Shown here one piece after another: positions 38,901 through 53,900 of a stretch of DNA of 64,000 nt; position 1 is the stretch's first letter; the number at the start of each line of letters is the position of its first letter. The stretch covers positions 43,705,490 through 43,769,489 of the forward strand of contig JAZBQD010000014.1 of the NCBI GenBank assembly GCA_036583965.1. Reading direction: 5' to 3'. Under the pieces are notes generated by a model. The model had not been told where the DNA came from and searched no databases. It saw only the letters and a list, made by a program, of their open reading frames with translations. The translations under genes and the position numbers were made by a program. The stretch is from Prunella strophiata. Taxonomy: Eukaryota > Chordata > Aves > Passeriformes > Prunellidae.

Positions 38901-41900
38901 AGTCATTCTGGACTTCAAGTCTTATTTTTAAAAAGAGTTTTTAAATTCTTTAGGAATTTATTTAGGAATTGTTTTCCCTGAAAAATATAGTGAAACTTAA
39001 GAATTCTGCACACATAGTTTTCAATGTTGTTATAAAACAATGAATTAATTTTTGTTGATTGGGTGGCTCTGTTAGCCTGGGGCTTGTATGGGCAGTAGAG
39101 AATGCAATGGGCAGCCAACCAAAAGAAAATAAAAGTCTGTATTTTAAAAAGGAGTAGGGAGAGTACTGACTTTTTTTTAAGGTTAAATCTCATGTTAAAT
39201 CTTTGTAGTTTTGAACCTGACAGGTATTTTAATTTGTTGCTCTAAGAAGCTCATAAAAATTGTAATCTACTTGATCCTCTACAGTCTTTTGTATCTTGTT
39301 ACTTAAGTAGGGCTTTTTTTCATGTCGTTGTGGGGTCTGCTGTGCTTTGTGCTGTCTTTTTTGGAATTCATAATTTTCATTATGAGTCACCTTCATGCAG
39401 GATTGTCTTATCAGATAGTTCTCACCACCTCTCAGCTTGATTCTTGTTCTATTCCTTATACCTTGGTCCAAATTGTAATTTAAAATATTAAATAGTATCC
39501 CTGTAGAGCCTCACTATAAATGCTACCCCATAGATACATGTAAATATATCTACAGCTGGTTGTTGGGAACTATTAATCAAGCCAACTCAAATTTTGAACT
39601 TCATTCTGCACAACTTTGTCCTCATCATAGTTTAGCCTAAGTGGGAGAATATATTTTTTACTGTGTTGCAAATCAAGACTGGCAACATGTATTTCTTTTC
39701 TCCTAGTCAGCAGGGCTACTAGTCCATTAAAGAAAGAAACTAGACTGTCAAGCCAATTGGCTTTATCTTTTAATGCTCCCAATTTTTAAATAATTTCTTT
39801 CTAGTATCTTTCTGAAATTGAATTAGATTGAAGTTTTTATTTCATCTTACGATTTTTTTTCCCTTTTTTTTTTTTTCTTCTGCAGTACTTGATGACTTCT
39901 TTCACCTTTCCTGTATTCTCTAAACATCTTTTTCTGGGGGTGAATTTCATTAGAGGCTGTTGATTGCCATAAATAGCATTCAGTGGAACATTCATCTAGC
40001 TTGAACTCATATTCCCTTGTTTAATTTGGTTATATGGAATTAAACTTTTGTGTGGGTACTAAAGCAAAGAAGACTTTATGCCATCCAGTATTTGCTTTCT
40101 TTCCATGATTAGTACTTTCCTTTGGGGCATAAGTAGTGTGTATTTTGATATATGTAGCTTTACTTGCTGGTTTTTGTTTTGTTTTTTGGGGTTTTTTTGG
40201 TGGAAATGTCATCTTTGTTTTTAGTACCACCAGTGGTATTCTTATTCTATGCATCTTTTATAGGGAAATTGTCTGTCCTAGACAATTTCCCTATAAAAGC
40301 TACTAGGATTTGAATAAACATCTAAAATAAGATGAAATATGTTAAAAGAGCTAGTAAAAAGAAAGCTCTTGTATCTCTTCTAAAGTGATGAGAATTTGCG
40401 TTTTCTGCCTAACTTTTTATCCAATTTTTCCTTGATTGCTGTGACAGCCCACTATGCCTGTTCCTGTTTAAAACTTGATAGAAATATCTGTACTTTTCAT
40501 CTTGAAAGTCAGGTTAGAATGAACAGTATGCTTTGCAGAACATCCTCAGAGTATCAAATGATGTCTTTTCTTGGCTCATACAGTCAGCTACAAGATACTT
40601 TTGAAGTAGGCGAGTTAGAACAAAATACTAAGTGTTCAATTTTTATACTTTCACGCAGTGGCTTATCCTGGTTTAAGTAGGACAGAGAGATCCTGAGGAT
40701 TGTCTGTTCTCTGAAGTGCATTCCACTGGTATGTGGTATGCTGATGTAGAGCAGGCTTGAACTTGGAGAGTTCAGGTGCAGAATGTTGTTGGGAGGCTTT
40801 TAGCTGGCAAACTTTCCATCAAAAGTCAGATTTAAGACTAGAAAATATGACCTTGACATCTGCTACAAGTTTTTTCTTGTTTTCTTAGGAATTGAGGGGT
40901 GGGGAGGAAACAAGCAATTGAAAATTTTCCTAACTTACTGAAGATTTGGAATTCATCTTTAAACTTTTCCACAATGCTTGACTATACTTTCCCTGTACCA
41001 TGTAGCTCATATGACAATGCCTAGTAGAAAAAAATCATGTGAATGAGTAGGGCTTTGAAAATGTACTATGGAAATAGAGTTCCCAGTACTAAAAGCTGAA
41101 AAAAGTTGGTTTAGCACACACTGTGAAAGGAAAGTTATTTGTTATGGCTATCATTAAAATCTGTGATTAGGGTCATGCACTAGAAATTCTGTAATTGGAT
41201 AAGAAGGATAAAAGAGACTGTGACATCTTAATGAAGAACATTATGGAGACTTGTTTTTTTTAAGGGAAAGTGTGTAGCCTTTTCCTATACTTAAGGTGGA
41301 CATCTTTGTGGGGCTGGCTCTGAATGGAAGAAGTTTCTAGATTGATGCCAGCTTCTGGGAAGATGACACCTGCAGTGCAGAACAAATACAATAGGTCAGA
41401 AGCAAGCTCCTACCAGATCGCAGAACTAGCTGTACCAAGTATTGGCCCTGTTCAGTGCAACGACTGCGCTGCTACATCAGTGTGATCCTCATATTTTGCA
41501 TGTTTTTTTGCATAGATGCAAGAGGGTTTCACAGTTTCTGCAGGTAAGGGACAGAGAAGCAGCGTGAAAGATCCAGTCCTTTGTGGAATTGGCATTTGGA
41601 AGAGGTCACTTCCCCATGAATCCCAAGGATCTAGGGGTCTAGGAGACTGTAACCACTCCTTTTTGTGTAGACTCCCAAATGCTGCCTTCCTCAGAGGATG
41701 TTGTTAGAAGACATTGAGCTTCCTGACCCCTGCTCATATGGAGCTTATTGTCATCTAGGAAACATAAATTAGTTGATACCAGTATGTTTCTCAAGCAGGG
41801 TATTTTCAATATTGCTATCACACTGAACATTGGTGCACCACAGCTTGTGTCATATGGGGAAGAATTTTAACAACAATATGCAAGAGGTTGGTGCCTTTTA

Positions 41901-44900
41901 ACTGGTTGTTGGAGAAGTAACGTTTGATGGCTGCTTTGAAAACTATCCATGAAGGTGAACTTTGTCTTTCTAAAGGTCCTGATACAGATAGTTCTTAGAG
42001 CAGGCTCTTGAGCACTGTACCAGTTGTCTTCAGGAGACAACTTGCTGGCCTCATCTGTTAAATGTCATCTGGAAAATAGGGCATTCCCTTTAAGGGAATG
42101 ATTAAATAGGGACACTGCCTCAAGGGGTAGTTTTCTGCACATTTTTACAGTGACTGATAAAACCATATGGGTCATGTGAGTCTATTCTAATTGAATCAGC
42201 TTCTATTGAAAGACAGAATTGCTAGAAATGCACTGAATGGATGAATTCCAAGTAAATGATTCATTCTGTAAAACAGCTAGGAATATGAAAGCACAAATCA
42301 GAGCTGTCTGAAAGTTAGAATTCAAATATACATAGGATGTGTAGAAATTGCATTGCTATTTTGCTATATGAAGATGGAGATATATAATGTTTTCTCATAC
42401 AGACCACTAGCTCCATTGTTTGTGCTGTCATAATTATTCACTTGCATTATTTGCAGAGGCAGTGAAATGGCCTGTTAACACTCTAGCATATGACAGAAGT
42501 AATGGTAATGAGAAAAATAATTTTGGATAGCAAAATGTGGAAGACGCATTTAATCATGAACTGCTTCAATGTAGCAGTAAAGACTAGTTTCTCACAAGAT
42601 GGCTTTGTGTGGTGATTAGTGAGGGCATATTCATGTGACACAGCAGGCTAAATGTAGTTTAATCTGATAGTTTTTATTCTATGAATAGCTTAATAGAGTA
42701 CTGATGACTGAGGGAGAGTGAGCTGATCTGTGTCAGAACCCAAAGACTGCTTCTCTTGATAGTGATTTAATTTAATTGCTAGCAACTTGTAGTTGCATTA
42801 CAAGAACTTGGCAGTAGGAAATATTTTTTACTTTTCACAGGACTAAACTTTTAAGTTGCTGTGAAACTTAAAACTGCTAAAAATCAGGAGGGGCATCACA
42901 ACATGAGCTGCTTGCTTCTGTGTAGAGCACAGTTTGCAAGATCTAACTGACCACAGCATTTGCAATTCTACTTAGTATACACAGTGTCCCTGGTGATTTC
43001 CTGTTTGCTTTAAATAATATCACTGATGTGCTTAATAGTCACAGATGTGAGCCTTTTTTATTAGGAGGTAAGTTGTGGCTTACTGAAACTTGATCTCAAA
43101 AACCAGCAATAGTAATGGAACAAAGTTTTGTGCTGAATTTATAGTGAAGTTGAAAAAGCAACTTCCTGTGTTATGGAATATTGTTTGGCAATAAAAGCTC
43201 TTGTACAAGGTGCTGCCGAAAGATTTGTGGACTGGATATGATAGTCAATAAAACGTTAAATGTAATTTTAAAAAGCAAATTTCTGCTTTTGTATCATTTT
43301 TTTTGCTTATGTATCAAATTTAGAAGAAAATGTTAAGTTAGTTGAAAAATTGCCTGATAGAAGAAAATAAAGTCTGAAATGCTGTAGCAACTAGTCTGCA
43401 AATATATGGAAGGATATATTAAAAGCTGTTGTGCATTTTGTGTGTACGAATGCTTAACAATTCTCTAATTATTTGGGAATTAGGGTTTTACATTTGACAA
43501 AAATAGTCCCTCTAGTATTGAAGTTTAAAAAGCATTGCATGCTTTTAAGTGTTTACTGTCAAAGTAACACTTGAAAATTTAATTGTCTTGAAACACAAAG
43601 AAAGATCAGTAAAAAAGGTAAGGAATTTTTTGCTTGGTTTCTGTGCAGCCAGATTGCATATACTTATACCTTAATGGTACAAATTTAAGCATAAACTGGA
43701 ATGAACAGCCTAAAATGTAACAGTTAAACTTTTGCCTTCTTTCTCGGAAGTTTAATAAGACTCTGCCACTCTCTATGTGTCAAATTGGTTGTTGACTGCC
43801 AGCATTTTTACTTTAGGACAGCTACTGCAGTGCCTTAATACATGTATGCATGTCTTGATTGTAGTTATTTTTTTCTGTATTATAAAGAATTTCTTGACTC
43901 CTAGGAAATTCTTTAGAATTTTAAGCCTTGGTAAGATTATGATGCAAAATTTAATTTAGTCCTGTTTATTTTACTTAACACTGACAATGCCATTTCAATG
44001 TCTATACAAATGTAGGCCTCAGCCTTCCAACATTTTTTGTGAATTCCTAGTCTTAAAAAGAAGAGCAGTCTCTTTGAAGTTAAGCTCTTCAGAGGTGGAG
44101 GTTAGCTCAAAGCAAGGAAGAGTCAGATAGCTGTGTGTATGCTTAATTTTTAGGTGAATGTTCAGGTGATGTTGCTTACATTTTTTGTCCTTAAAACCAG
44201 TTACATTGGGAGGGAAAAGAGACTCTGGAAGAGACATAGATACAAAAATCATGGTGTCAGTGTACCTGTTTTGCAGAAAGACTTTTAGACTCTGATAAAG
44301 AGTGAAAACCTGCCTCAGGAATTGGAAATGTGAATTGCTTGCTTGACATAGTAACTTGATAACAGTATATTGGGGTGGGAGAAGGGAGGTAACCCTCAAA
44401 AAAACCTGGCTCATGGGTGGGAGGAAAGTTTATTGACTTCTTAGTAAGGTTTACTTCAAGGTAATATGTTACTTGTTGCAGAAACTGAATTTGAAATGTC
44501 TGTCTTTCGTTCTGGAGCCATCTAGACGTTCTGCCATCTAAATCTACATCATTGATCCATCATGGAAAGTCACATTCCAAAGCTACTGGTTGCAACCTGT
44601 TCTGTGATATGCTGAGTGAAAAGCTGTCCAAGCTCTATTACAAAGTTAGAGTTAGATCTTTGCATAATTAATGTATTTTTGAAAATGCATAGGAAGCTTC
44701 ATACTGTGATATTGCTGCAATACTCAACTATAGATGTGCCCTGTAAAAGTTACTGAAATAAATGCTGTAAGAATTGCTCAAAACAGTCATATCTATGTGA
44801 AGGTGTGCTAATAAGTTACAGGAGTATTTATACCTTAGAAAATCTTCTACTTAAAACCACTTATTCACATCCTTCAATTTGTTTAAGAAGCTGCTTACTG

Positions 44901-47900
44901 TAAAATCATGCCTCTTTCTATTTGTCTCCCTGTATATATCTGCTTGCTTTCAAGATTAGGAACAACCTTTTATTTTTAAATTAATTGCTCTAGTTACTGT
45001 GTTAAGAGATATTTGAGAATGTGGACCTTAGAGAAATGAGGACATATGCTGGAGGAGTTTTTAGTAGAGATTAGCTAGAATATGATGAGGAAGTAGAAAG
45101 TATGTGAAGATAAGCTTTTCTTGACATTCCAGTAATGACTGGAAAAATGGAGATTAGAGTATTACTGTGGATATCCGATTTCTATTACCCTCTTGAGACA
45201 TTGATATTTAGGATAGATGTGAGTGGAAAATGATCTTCAAATAAATTATAAGATATAAGTCTGTACATTTGTATTGCAAGAGGACCCAGTGTAGTAATGA
45301 AAGAACAGAGTAGAATTTGAATGATTCAACTTTGTTCTCAACAAGATTTTAATGTCCTTAACTGTATTCTGTTTAGACTTTAAAAAGACATGTATGAAAC
45401 AAACATAAGCAAATCAGGATTTTTATCAGGGTTTGGAATGTTCACAAGGCATTTCTGAAATCATTGCTAGATGAGGATGTATCAAAAGCTGGTGGAGGAA
45501 GAATAGTAGTATAAGAATGATGCTGGGATTCCATTTATAAAAAATATTAGCTGAGTCAGCTCAGTTAGAAACAAAGGAGATAGACAAGTCTGCAGGGCAT
45601 GAATGAGAGAGGGATACAATCATCTCTTCTATTTACAGATGAAGAGAAAGGTGGGATTCAGGAACACTTGAGTGGTTAGTTGGAGGAGCTGACTGACTTT
45701 GTCTGAAGCCCAGTGAGTAGTTCTAGATATTTTTTCCTACAAGCTAGTTGACCATGTTCTTTTATGCTTTGCACAAAGATACTGAATTGGAAATGCCTGA
45801 CTTCGATTTTAGAGTTTCTGCTACATTAGTCGGAACTGTGACGAGTGTTCTAGGTTTAATCCATAATGCATCAGCATACCCTGTGTTTACAATACCATTT
45901 TTGGAATGATCTCCAAGACTTTCCCAAGGAGGCACCATAGAAAAAGTCACATGTGGAAGCTCTAAAGGCAAAAGCATTTCTTTTTTGTACTGATTCTATT
46001 CATTAGCAGTCAGCTTCATGAATTTGACCAAAGATGACATATATAAATAGAATATTTACTACTTGTGAGACCTCTTGACTATAGCAATTTTGCTAATTCC
46101 TGTAAAACCCTGGAGAGTAAAATTCAGGGTGCTAATTGACTAGACTACAGGTTTCCAAAGAAATGCTGGTGGGACAGAAAGAAACTGATGTTCAGAAACA
46201 TGCTGAATTCACTGCCTAAGCGCTGTGCAGTGGGGGCCTAAAAGCAGCAAGAAGTTGAGTAGAAAATGTGGGAACTTGCATTAGCTTGGAAGCATTTATT
46301 CTGACCTCCTGAATCACCTGAAAGGGAAGAAAGCTTTATTTTTAAAGATTTTTTATTTTTGAGGAAAGAAGCCTATGACTAAGGGTAAGATGAAATCAGT
46401 CAGGTTTCTGTTCCAGATATTTCTAACTTCTCCTTCTTGAGGAATAAATCTGTCTTGAACAAAAAGTCCATTTCTCCTTGCATTTATCTACATTAAAATG
46501 TAGATAAATGGTACTGCTTAAGGATTAGGAGTGTCTTTGAATAAAACCTCTTTAAGTCTCTGAAGCCAGATTTGGTTTGGTGGTGGGTTTTTGTTCCTAA
46601 GAAGTGGAGAAAAGGATGATATTCATTTGCAAAGTTGGAATTTTGAAATGTATGTCATACCATGTGGAGATTCTACATTAAAAAATGTGAAAAAATATGA
46701 AGAAATACCACAGGCTTTGTTTTTCTTGGGAGCTTTTCTTTTTCTGGGAAGGAAAACTATCTCTGGTAGGAGATAAGATATTGCTGATCAGTCTTGAACT
46801 GTTCTGATGAATAGACAATTCTAGGGATATAATAGTTACCCCTTCTGTTTGATAGTATCATCATGATCATAGAGGTCTTTTCCAACCAAAACGATTCTTT
46901 GATTCCATGATATTACCTCTCTCATTGAATCCTCCTGTCATTCAAAAGGTAACTGATTAGTATTTGGAAGAGAAATTTGAGTCCATGAATCCAGAATAAA
47001 TCAATACCATCTTGGGCAGCTAGGATATAACATCCTTCTGTAGGAACAATGTTTTACAGACAATTTCTTCCTGATTTTTAAGATTGGACAAGTTTAATAG
47101 GAAACCAGGAAGTAAGAGGAATTTGTAATTAAAATTGTATGTGATTTTTGATAGCTAAGTAAAACTGGACTAGATTATTCTCTAGTTATTGGAGGAAAAG
47201 TTTGGCAAGCTGACCAGAGCCCAGTAGCAGATTTAAGTATCAAGCCTAATGTGCTATTTTAAGTTTTTAGACAAGTTGCATGTGTCCCTAGCTTTAGAAA
47301 ACAGATAATTTGCCACTTGAGACAGGATAAGCCTCTGGCAAGAGCTATTGGCCTGAATTGAAGCCAGGAGGTGGTTGGACTTGAGGAAAGGGAAGAAAAG
47401 GATCACATTAAAATGGAAGCTCTTCTTCCATTTTGAGCAGAATGGAAGGATATTCTGGATCCAGGTTTTCTGTTGAAGAACATCTTTCAGCTTGATTGAA
47501 TGCTGAGGTGACAGTATTTCCTTAATCTAGACCCATTGTGTTTCAGTTGGGAAATTGTAATTTTAATATTTCTGCAGTAGTAAAATACACAAAACAGAAG
47601 ATTGGGCAACTTACTCAAAGGCACACTCTTTCCTGAACCTCTTTCTTCAGGATGTCTGAAGCCTCTGAACTGCACATTATAGGTGACAATACACTTCCCT
47701 CAACAGGTTGGAAAAAGCACTGGGATTTAATTGTAACATCTAGATGTCTGTATAGAAGAGTATAGGTTATGTTCTGACATCTGCAGATAATGGGAGGATA
47801 TGGGTACCGGTTCTGTGTGGACCACTTCAAGTCCAGGATGGCTCCCACTAAATCCAAGTGAATGTGTTGGCTGCTATGTTGGACTGTTGATGTGTGTGCT

Positions 47901-50900
47901 TTCAGCAGTCTCACTTGCTTGGTGGCACTGTGTGCTGCTTGGCAGTCTTATTTGACTGGCTCTGGCCATTCAGGATATGTGGCACAAAATGGACTCCCAA
48001 CTTTACAAGCAGGGGTACCTCATGCTAACACAGGACTCTCTTGAGATGTAGGTAGATTTGGGGTTAGTTTGTGAAAAAACTATCACAGTTGGCCCCATCA
48101 TACTCCTTGTTTCCAGACTGTGGCAGATGAACCCTAAAGCTGATTGACAGATAAGTAGTTCAGGTCTGTCAGAATTGGAGCTTGTACTCTGAGTAGTGCA
48201 GGAAGACATTAGATGCTTTGTGGACTTGTAATGGCTGCAGAAGCAGAATTGTGCAAATGTAGTTATGCTCTATATAAATTAAAGTCAGCTAAACACCAAG
48301 ATACTTTAGCATTAAGCCAGTTTGGTTATCTGCATGTTTGACGCACAACTCAGGCAGCTGAGAGTTTACTGTACTTCTAGTGTCTATGTTGGTCATCAGT
48401 ATTGTATAGATATTTTTTGTTCATTTTGGTTCTCAAAATGGATCTGCTTTGGCTGTAGTGGGACCAAGTTATTAATTGTATCAAGTTAGTCAAAATACTG
48501 TTAACGTAGGTTGTTGGTGAATACCAGGTGAGGGAAATCAAGAAGCATGTACTGCTGTGAGATGTCCAGAATTATTTATGTGCAGGAAGGTATTGTGTTG
48601 AGCTCTGGGTCATGGAAATGACTCAGGGCAACAGTTCCAGATATCATGTGGTCTTCTTGAGTATTTTTCATCTCTAGGCATGTAAATTTCTGTGCTGTAA
48701 AGATTTTTTTTTTTTTAAAGAATGTCAGCAATGAAAACCAGTTCATCCTTTGCAGTATTAAATATGTTCTTCCTTTGAGAGTGTCAGTACTGAATGAGTT
48801 TCTGCACACAAATGCTAAAGCAAAGACAAGTTTCTGCAGCCTCTATAAATATATTTTCTAAATCAGCAGCTAGATCAAACCTGGTAAGATAAAATGTAGT
48901 TACAACCTGCAACAAGAAGACTAGAGTTAAAATTATGACATCCTTGTTTTTGAGCATTTATGGGAATTTAAAGGAAGACAAAAACTTTATCCTCGTATGT
49001 TTGTTTTAATGACTGTTGGCTGTTAAAGGATGAAAAATGTTAGTTTTCCTAATTTTTTTAAAGGAGACTATGAAGTGCCTATCAAGTAGGACCTTGAAAA
49101 CAAGATTGGAATTAGGTAATTAAAAAAAACTGTAATGGATGAGGTTGGAGTAGAAGTGTAGGTAGAAGTATGGCTGATGATGACTTAAAAGAAAGATAGC
49201 ACTGTCTAAATAGGAAAGCTAGGTAGAGAAGGGGAGTGCAATATTCAGAGATGTGATGTTTAGAGATCTCTTGGAAGCTCAGTAAATCAGTTTCTAGGAT
49301 ATGGCTGCAGTGCTTAAACCATAAAGTTCACCACTGGAAAGAATTGCTAGGCTCTTATCTTCTGTATTAGTGTATGCCTTTCTTAGTGTTCTCCTTTGAA
49401 TGACTAAAGTGGAATTATTAGGCAAAAATATAAAGCTTTTAGGGGCTGGCTAAATAATAGGTATTGTTTTTATGAACATTTCTACTTGTAGTTCTGGACT
49501 TGTTCAGTTGTGCTGGTCCAATGGTGGTCCAGTGATAGAGGCAAAAATGCTTAATGCAGAAGATTACAGAGCTTCTTTCTAAACACCAGTTAGCTCAGGT
49601 GCTCTTGAATATTCTTAAGGAGCAAATTACCAAAAACAAAAGGCTGTGTTAACATCATATCTACTTAATCTGTAGCAGTGTATTGCAAGAAGTCTTTAAC
49701 TGTTTTAGAAAATGAGTAATTTAAAATGTTGTCTTTTGGCAAATCATCAATTTCCTGTTACAGGGATAGTTTCTCTTACTTTTATCTTCTCTGAAATAGC
49801 CTTTTCTCTATGAATTTATTCATGCTTGAATGACATGATTCAGTTACCACTAAGCAGGAACAATTTTATCAGGTTCAAGCTTCATGAGAAGTAGTAGAGT
49901 TATCTCCTGACACCTGCATGGGTTGTGAAGTGCTTGGTTGCAGTTCATTAGCCCCTTTTGAGTACCTGGGGAAAAAAATTGAGCACTTGAAAGGCATTCC
50001 TAGTGTTGAGAGATGAATTACTTTTTTTTTCAGTGTTTTTAATATAGGAACCTTGAATGCCTTCATTTAATAAATCAGAACGTGAGAAAGCAGATAATAA
50101 AATTTAGAACAGAGATGTAACTGATAGCTATAGAAAAGATTGACAATAAAAATAGGTCTGTTTAATGGAAGGAATCTCTTGTCACAGCAAAGCCACATAG
50201 AACCTCTTGATTAATTTTTAGTGCATCTTCCAAAATATGATTTCTCTGTGGTTTTTTTTTTTTTGTCTTTACTGACTTCTGCTCCTTCTTGCAAGGATTT
50301 TTTTTCAGTCCCATTCGTTTTATGGTATTAGGAAAAACGTTCTAAGACTAGGACTTGGAACTAAGCTTAATTTCCCATCTGTACTCTAACAGAAATTATC
50401 TAGTTTGCCCTCAGGAACGGAAATGGTTATAAAATCAGACCTTACTTGGCTAAGATTGTTTTTTCCCCTCTCTACCCCTTTCTAACAAGTTTCCATAATC
50501 ATGGTGTTGTCCACACTCCTGGGAAACAATTCATTGTGTGTCAAGTTCACTAGTGTCTTAGTTCGTAAGTAACATGTCCGATCATTCTCTCAGGTCACAG
50601 TAGTAATGATGGGATTGTCACTTGACTGTCACAACATACTATCCCTATCTCCTGGAGCACTCTTCAATTCAAGACAGATCATCAGTTTTCTTTATATATC
50701 ACAACTGTTTTCCACCTGAAATGATAAGCTTGTGCATCAATTACACCTTGGTGGTTCTTGCTCTGTTATGAACTACTGTGACAAAAGGTTGAAAAAATTC
50801 TGAGGCAAGTTTTCTTAAAAATGTCTTAAGTACTCTGTTAACCTACACGTTTGTAGTCTGTTGAGACATTTGAGTTGTTCACTGTGGGCTCACTACAGTG

Positions 50901-53900
50901 TGTGCTTTGCAAGGTTCTAGTGTATAACCTGGGTAGTTTTCACTAAAGGGATTTGTTCTGTTCTTTGTCCCTCCATGAGTCAGTGGAGGCTCAGTTCATG
51001 AATGGGTAAGGGGTAGTCTAGTTTTTATCCCAAAGTTCTATTGTGTTGACAATTTACTAATAGTCTTTCTTTTAATTTATTTTAATTCATTAAGAACCTA
51101 CTGTGAAGACTCATGAAATCTCAGCTGATTATATTAACTGTCTTTCCTACACTTTGAGTTCTTGTAATTTGGCTTTCAGTCTGTAACTTTAACTATTGCA
51201 ATCATTACTGAATATGTAACTTGTTAATGGGAGCTGCCTTGATTTCCTTCACTTGTTATTTTTCTCATCTCTTCACCCAAGCAAGGAGTGCCAATAGTGT
51301 GATCCTGTGGGTTGGGATAACTAAGTATGTGTGTGAGCTGATAGCTTCTGTTGCTTTGATAACAGTTTTGTATTTTCAGAGTATCACAGTGCATATAATT
51401 TGTGCTTTTTCTATTTTAAAAAAACTAACATCACAATCCAACTAACAAAACCCAAGAGCTTGGCAGGGTAAGCATTCTTCTGGAGAAGAAATTTACATCT
51501 TCAAAGCCTTAATAACAGAAGCTTTTTTGTATATCATGACTTGAAATTTCTTAATTCCAAAACTGCATACCAAGTAAATGCACTTGCAATGGAATGAGTA
51601 AAATGTTTCATTGCAAACTAGAATCATTGTATTCCAATACAAAACAGAGTAAAAAAATTAATCCATTTCAAAATAATGTTTTGGAAAATGTAAAAACAAT
51701 AAACTGTTGAAATTATTTTGACTGCTGTTGCTCTTTTCACACTGATTTTTACTTTGGATCAAAACTTGGAAATGAAACCTGCACTGTGTATACTGATGAA
51801 ATGTGGGCTTATATTTCTGTTGCCAGCTTCCAAAGTATATGTGTTCTGACAGCTATATCCTACTAATATTAATTAGCAGTGTATTTTTTTCCAGTGAATA
51901 ACATGATAAAAATGATACACAACAGGATTTATTATTGCCTCCAATAAATTTGTTTGAGCTGAAAACACTTAAGTTTTATTCTATAAGACTAGCAGTGGCT
52001 TTAGCTCTGATACCTCAAAGGTCAGCTTTTTCCTTTTTGTGATAAAGGTTGTCTACTTCTGTATTGGAGTAGACTCAAATGAGACCATTTCAACATTTGA
52101 AGGGGCTGGAAGTGGGTGGTGATGTAATTTCTGGAAGAATTTTGGAGCTCACTCTGAGCTCTCTGGGTATGACAGCTGTGAGAAGAGGGCTCATTGCAAG
52201 TATGGTCTCTAAGTGCTGTAAAATAAAAAGAATCTCATTTGTTGATAATGCAAGTGAAACAAAAGGCTATAATGGGTTTAAATTTTATATGCTGTCTTAA
52301 TGAAGTATTAGCAGCAAGATCTGTTTAAACAATATTTCTTCTTACAGTAACGGTTAATGTTAATAACTGAAGTGTAGACAGTTTGAGACTTAAAAAGTCT
52401 AAGCATTATGCATCTCTATATATATGTGCACACAGGAAACCTCGACCTGTCTCTCAGCTGGTTGCACAACAGGTTCCTCAGCAATTTGTGCCCCCTACAC
52501 AATCAAAGAAAGAGAAAAAAGACAAAGTAGAAAAGGAAAAAAGTGAAAAGGAAACAACAAGCAAAAAGAACAGTCATAAGAAAACCAGGTAAAAAATTTA
52601 GAAACTTTTGCAGTTTTCATAAAATGTCATTTACAAACAAAAATAAGAAAGTGTTCTTTGGTTTTACTGCTTTGTGAGTGTTGTGGCAAACAGGTTATAT
52701 ATTGGTGTGAAGTTTTATTGGTTTAGGCTGTCTGTAAAATACAAAGACCTGCAGTGTGTACTTGTGGCCAGAAGATGGAGATCAGCTGAACAGAGAAAGA
52801 AAGAAAGACTTTTTAAGGGTTATTTAGTATATTGTTTTAAGGGTTTATAGAAGTATTTTTCATACCATATAAAACTGTTAGGCAAACTGATGATATTAAT
52901 CTCTGGAAAAAAGAGAGGATGGGAGTGATTAGTTTTCATGCAGAATAGTAGTGGGAGGAGAGAGAACCAGTACCAGACTACAGATGAGTAGGGAAAATAA
53001 CTTAGTTATTGATAGCCTTGTAGAACCCTTCAGCTTTGAAGGGCTGAACTAGGGCATAAATGAATGTGACAGGATAAGGTATGTCAATTACCTAGTGATA
53101 GAACTCTGTATGCCTCATCTGGGATGCTGAAGGACTCTTAGAAGTGGAAACATGAAATATTGCAGTACAGACAAGCAGTTGTAAAAGCCTTGATCTTGCT
53201 GTAAGGAAGGAGGGTGCAAACTGCTAAACAAAAGCAGCAGGTTTAACCCCTAATTCATCATAATCTAACCATAAAGTTATTGTGGCAAGAATGCTGTGTC
53301 AAAAATAGCTGAAAAGTGTATAAGACATGTAGTCTAAGCAAATGTGGGAGGAACTATTGATTTTTTTTTTTTTGGAAGCACTCCAAAGTAGCCCAGCCAA
53401 GAAATATCCTTTGGGATTAGTTATGCAGAGAAGTAGCAGATGCTTCTGTTGTGCCTGAAATAGGATCATTAGGATCAGAACAAGGGAGGGACTGAGAATC
53501 AGTAGAGAGCAGTCATTAGGAAAGTCATGGTTAGGATTAAGGACACTGAGGTGTTATTTCCTTTCCTTTTTTCTTTTTTAAATGCTCAAATTTACAAGCT
53601 TGCCTCATGCAGCTGAAGTACTTCAGTTATGAAGCATTTGATGCTAGCATAGTGAGCTTTATTTAAGCCAATTTTTAAATTGAAATATTGAGTAAATTGC
53701 AATAATACAGCAAAAATGCAAAAAGTGATATAGGGAAGGAGTAAGGAAATTTGAAAAATAACTGAAAATCTTGGACCGAAGTACCAGTATGACCTTGCAT
53801 TAAGAATTGATTTTTTTTTTTAATGCTTCAAACAGGTAATTTTTTCCAAGAATTGTTTCACTAGGTATGATAGTAAGTAAAGGATGCTTGATTCATTTAG

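Larger units (their letters stand above)
33212..52435 (+). other. YAF2: YAF2 intron 2 (~19.2 kb)
   Basis: Bounded by GTGGGT and a TATATGTGCACACAG acceptor. The interior is AT-rich with many poly(T) runs (for example 34294-34310 and 35055-35070), three perfect hairpins (listed separately) and a short CR1 3' end. Frames up to 131 codons (44019-44414, minus) are unrecognisable and treated as chance. Some mammalian YAF2 transcripts include an extra exon between these two exons. I could not identify a counterpart. Confidence 0.9.

Noticed and set aside
44019..44414. 131-codon minus-strand frame in YAF2 intron 2
   Set aside because: No recognisable domain, no CpG or promoter context, and no splice-linked partner. 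Its length is within chance expectation for 64 kb read in six frames.
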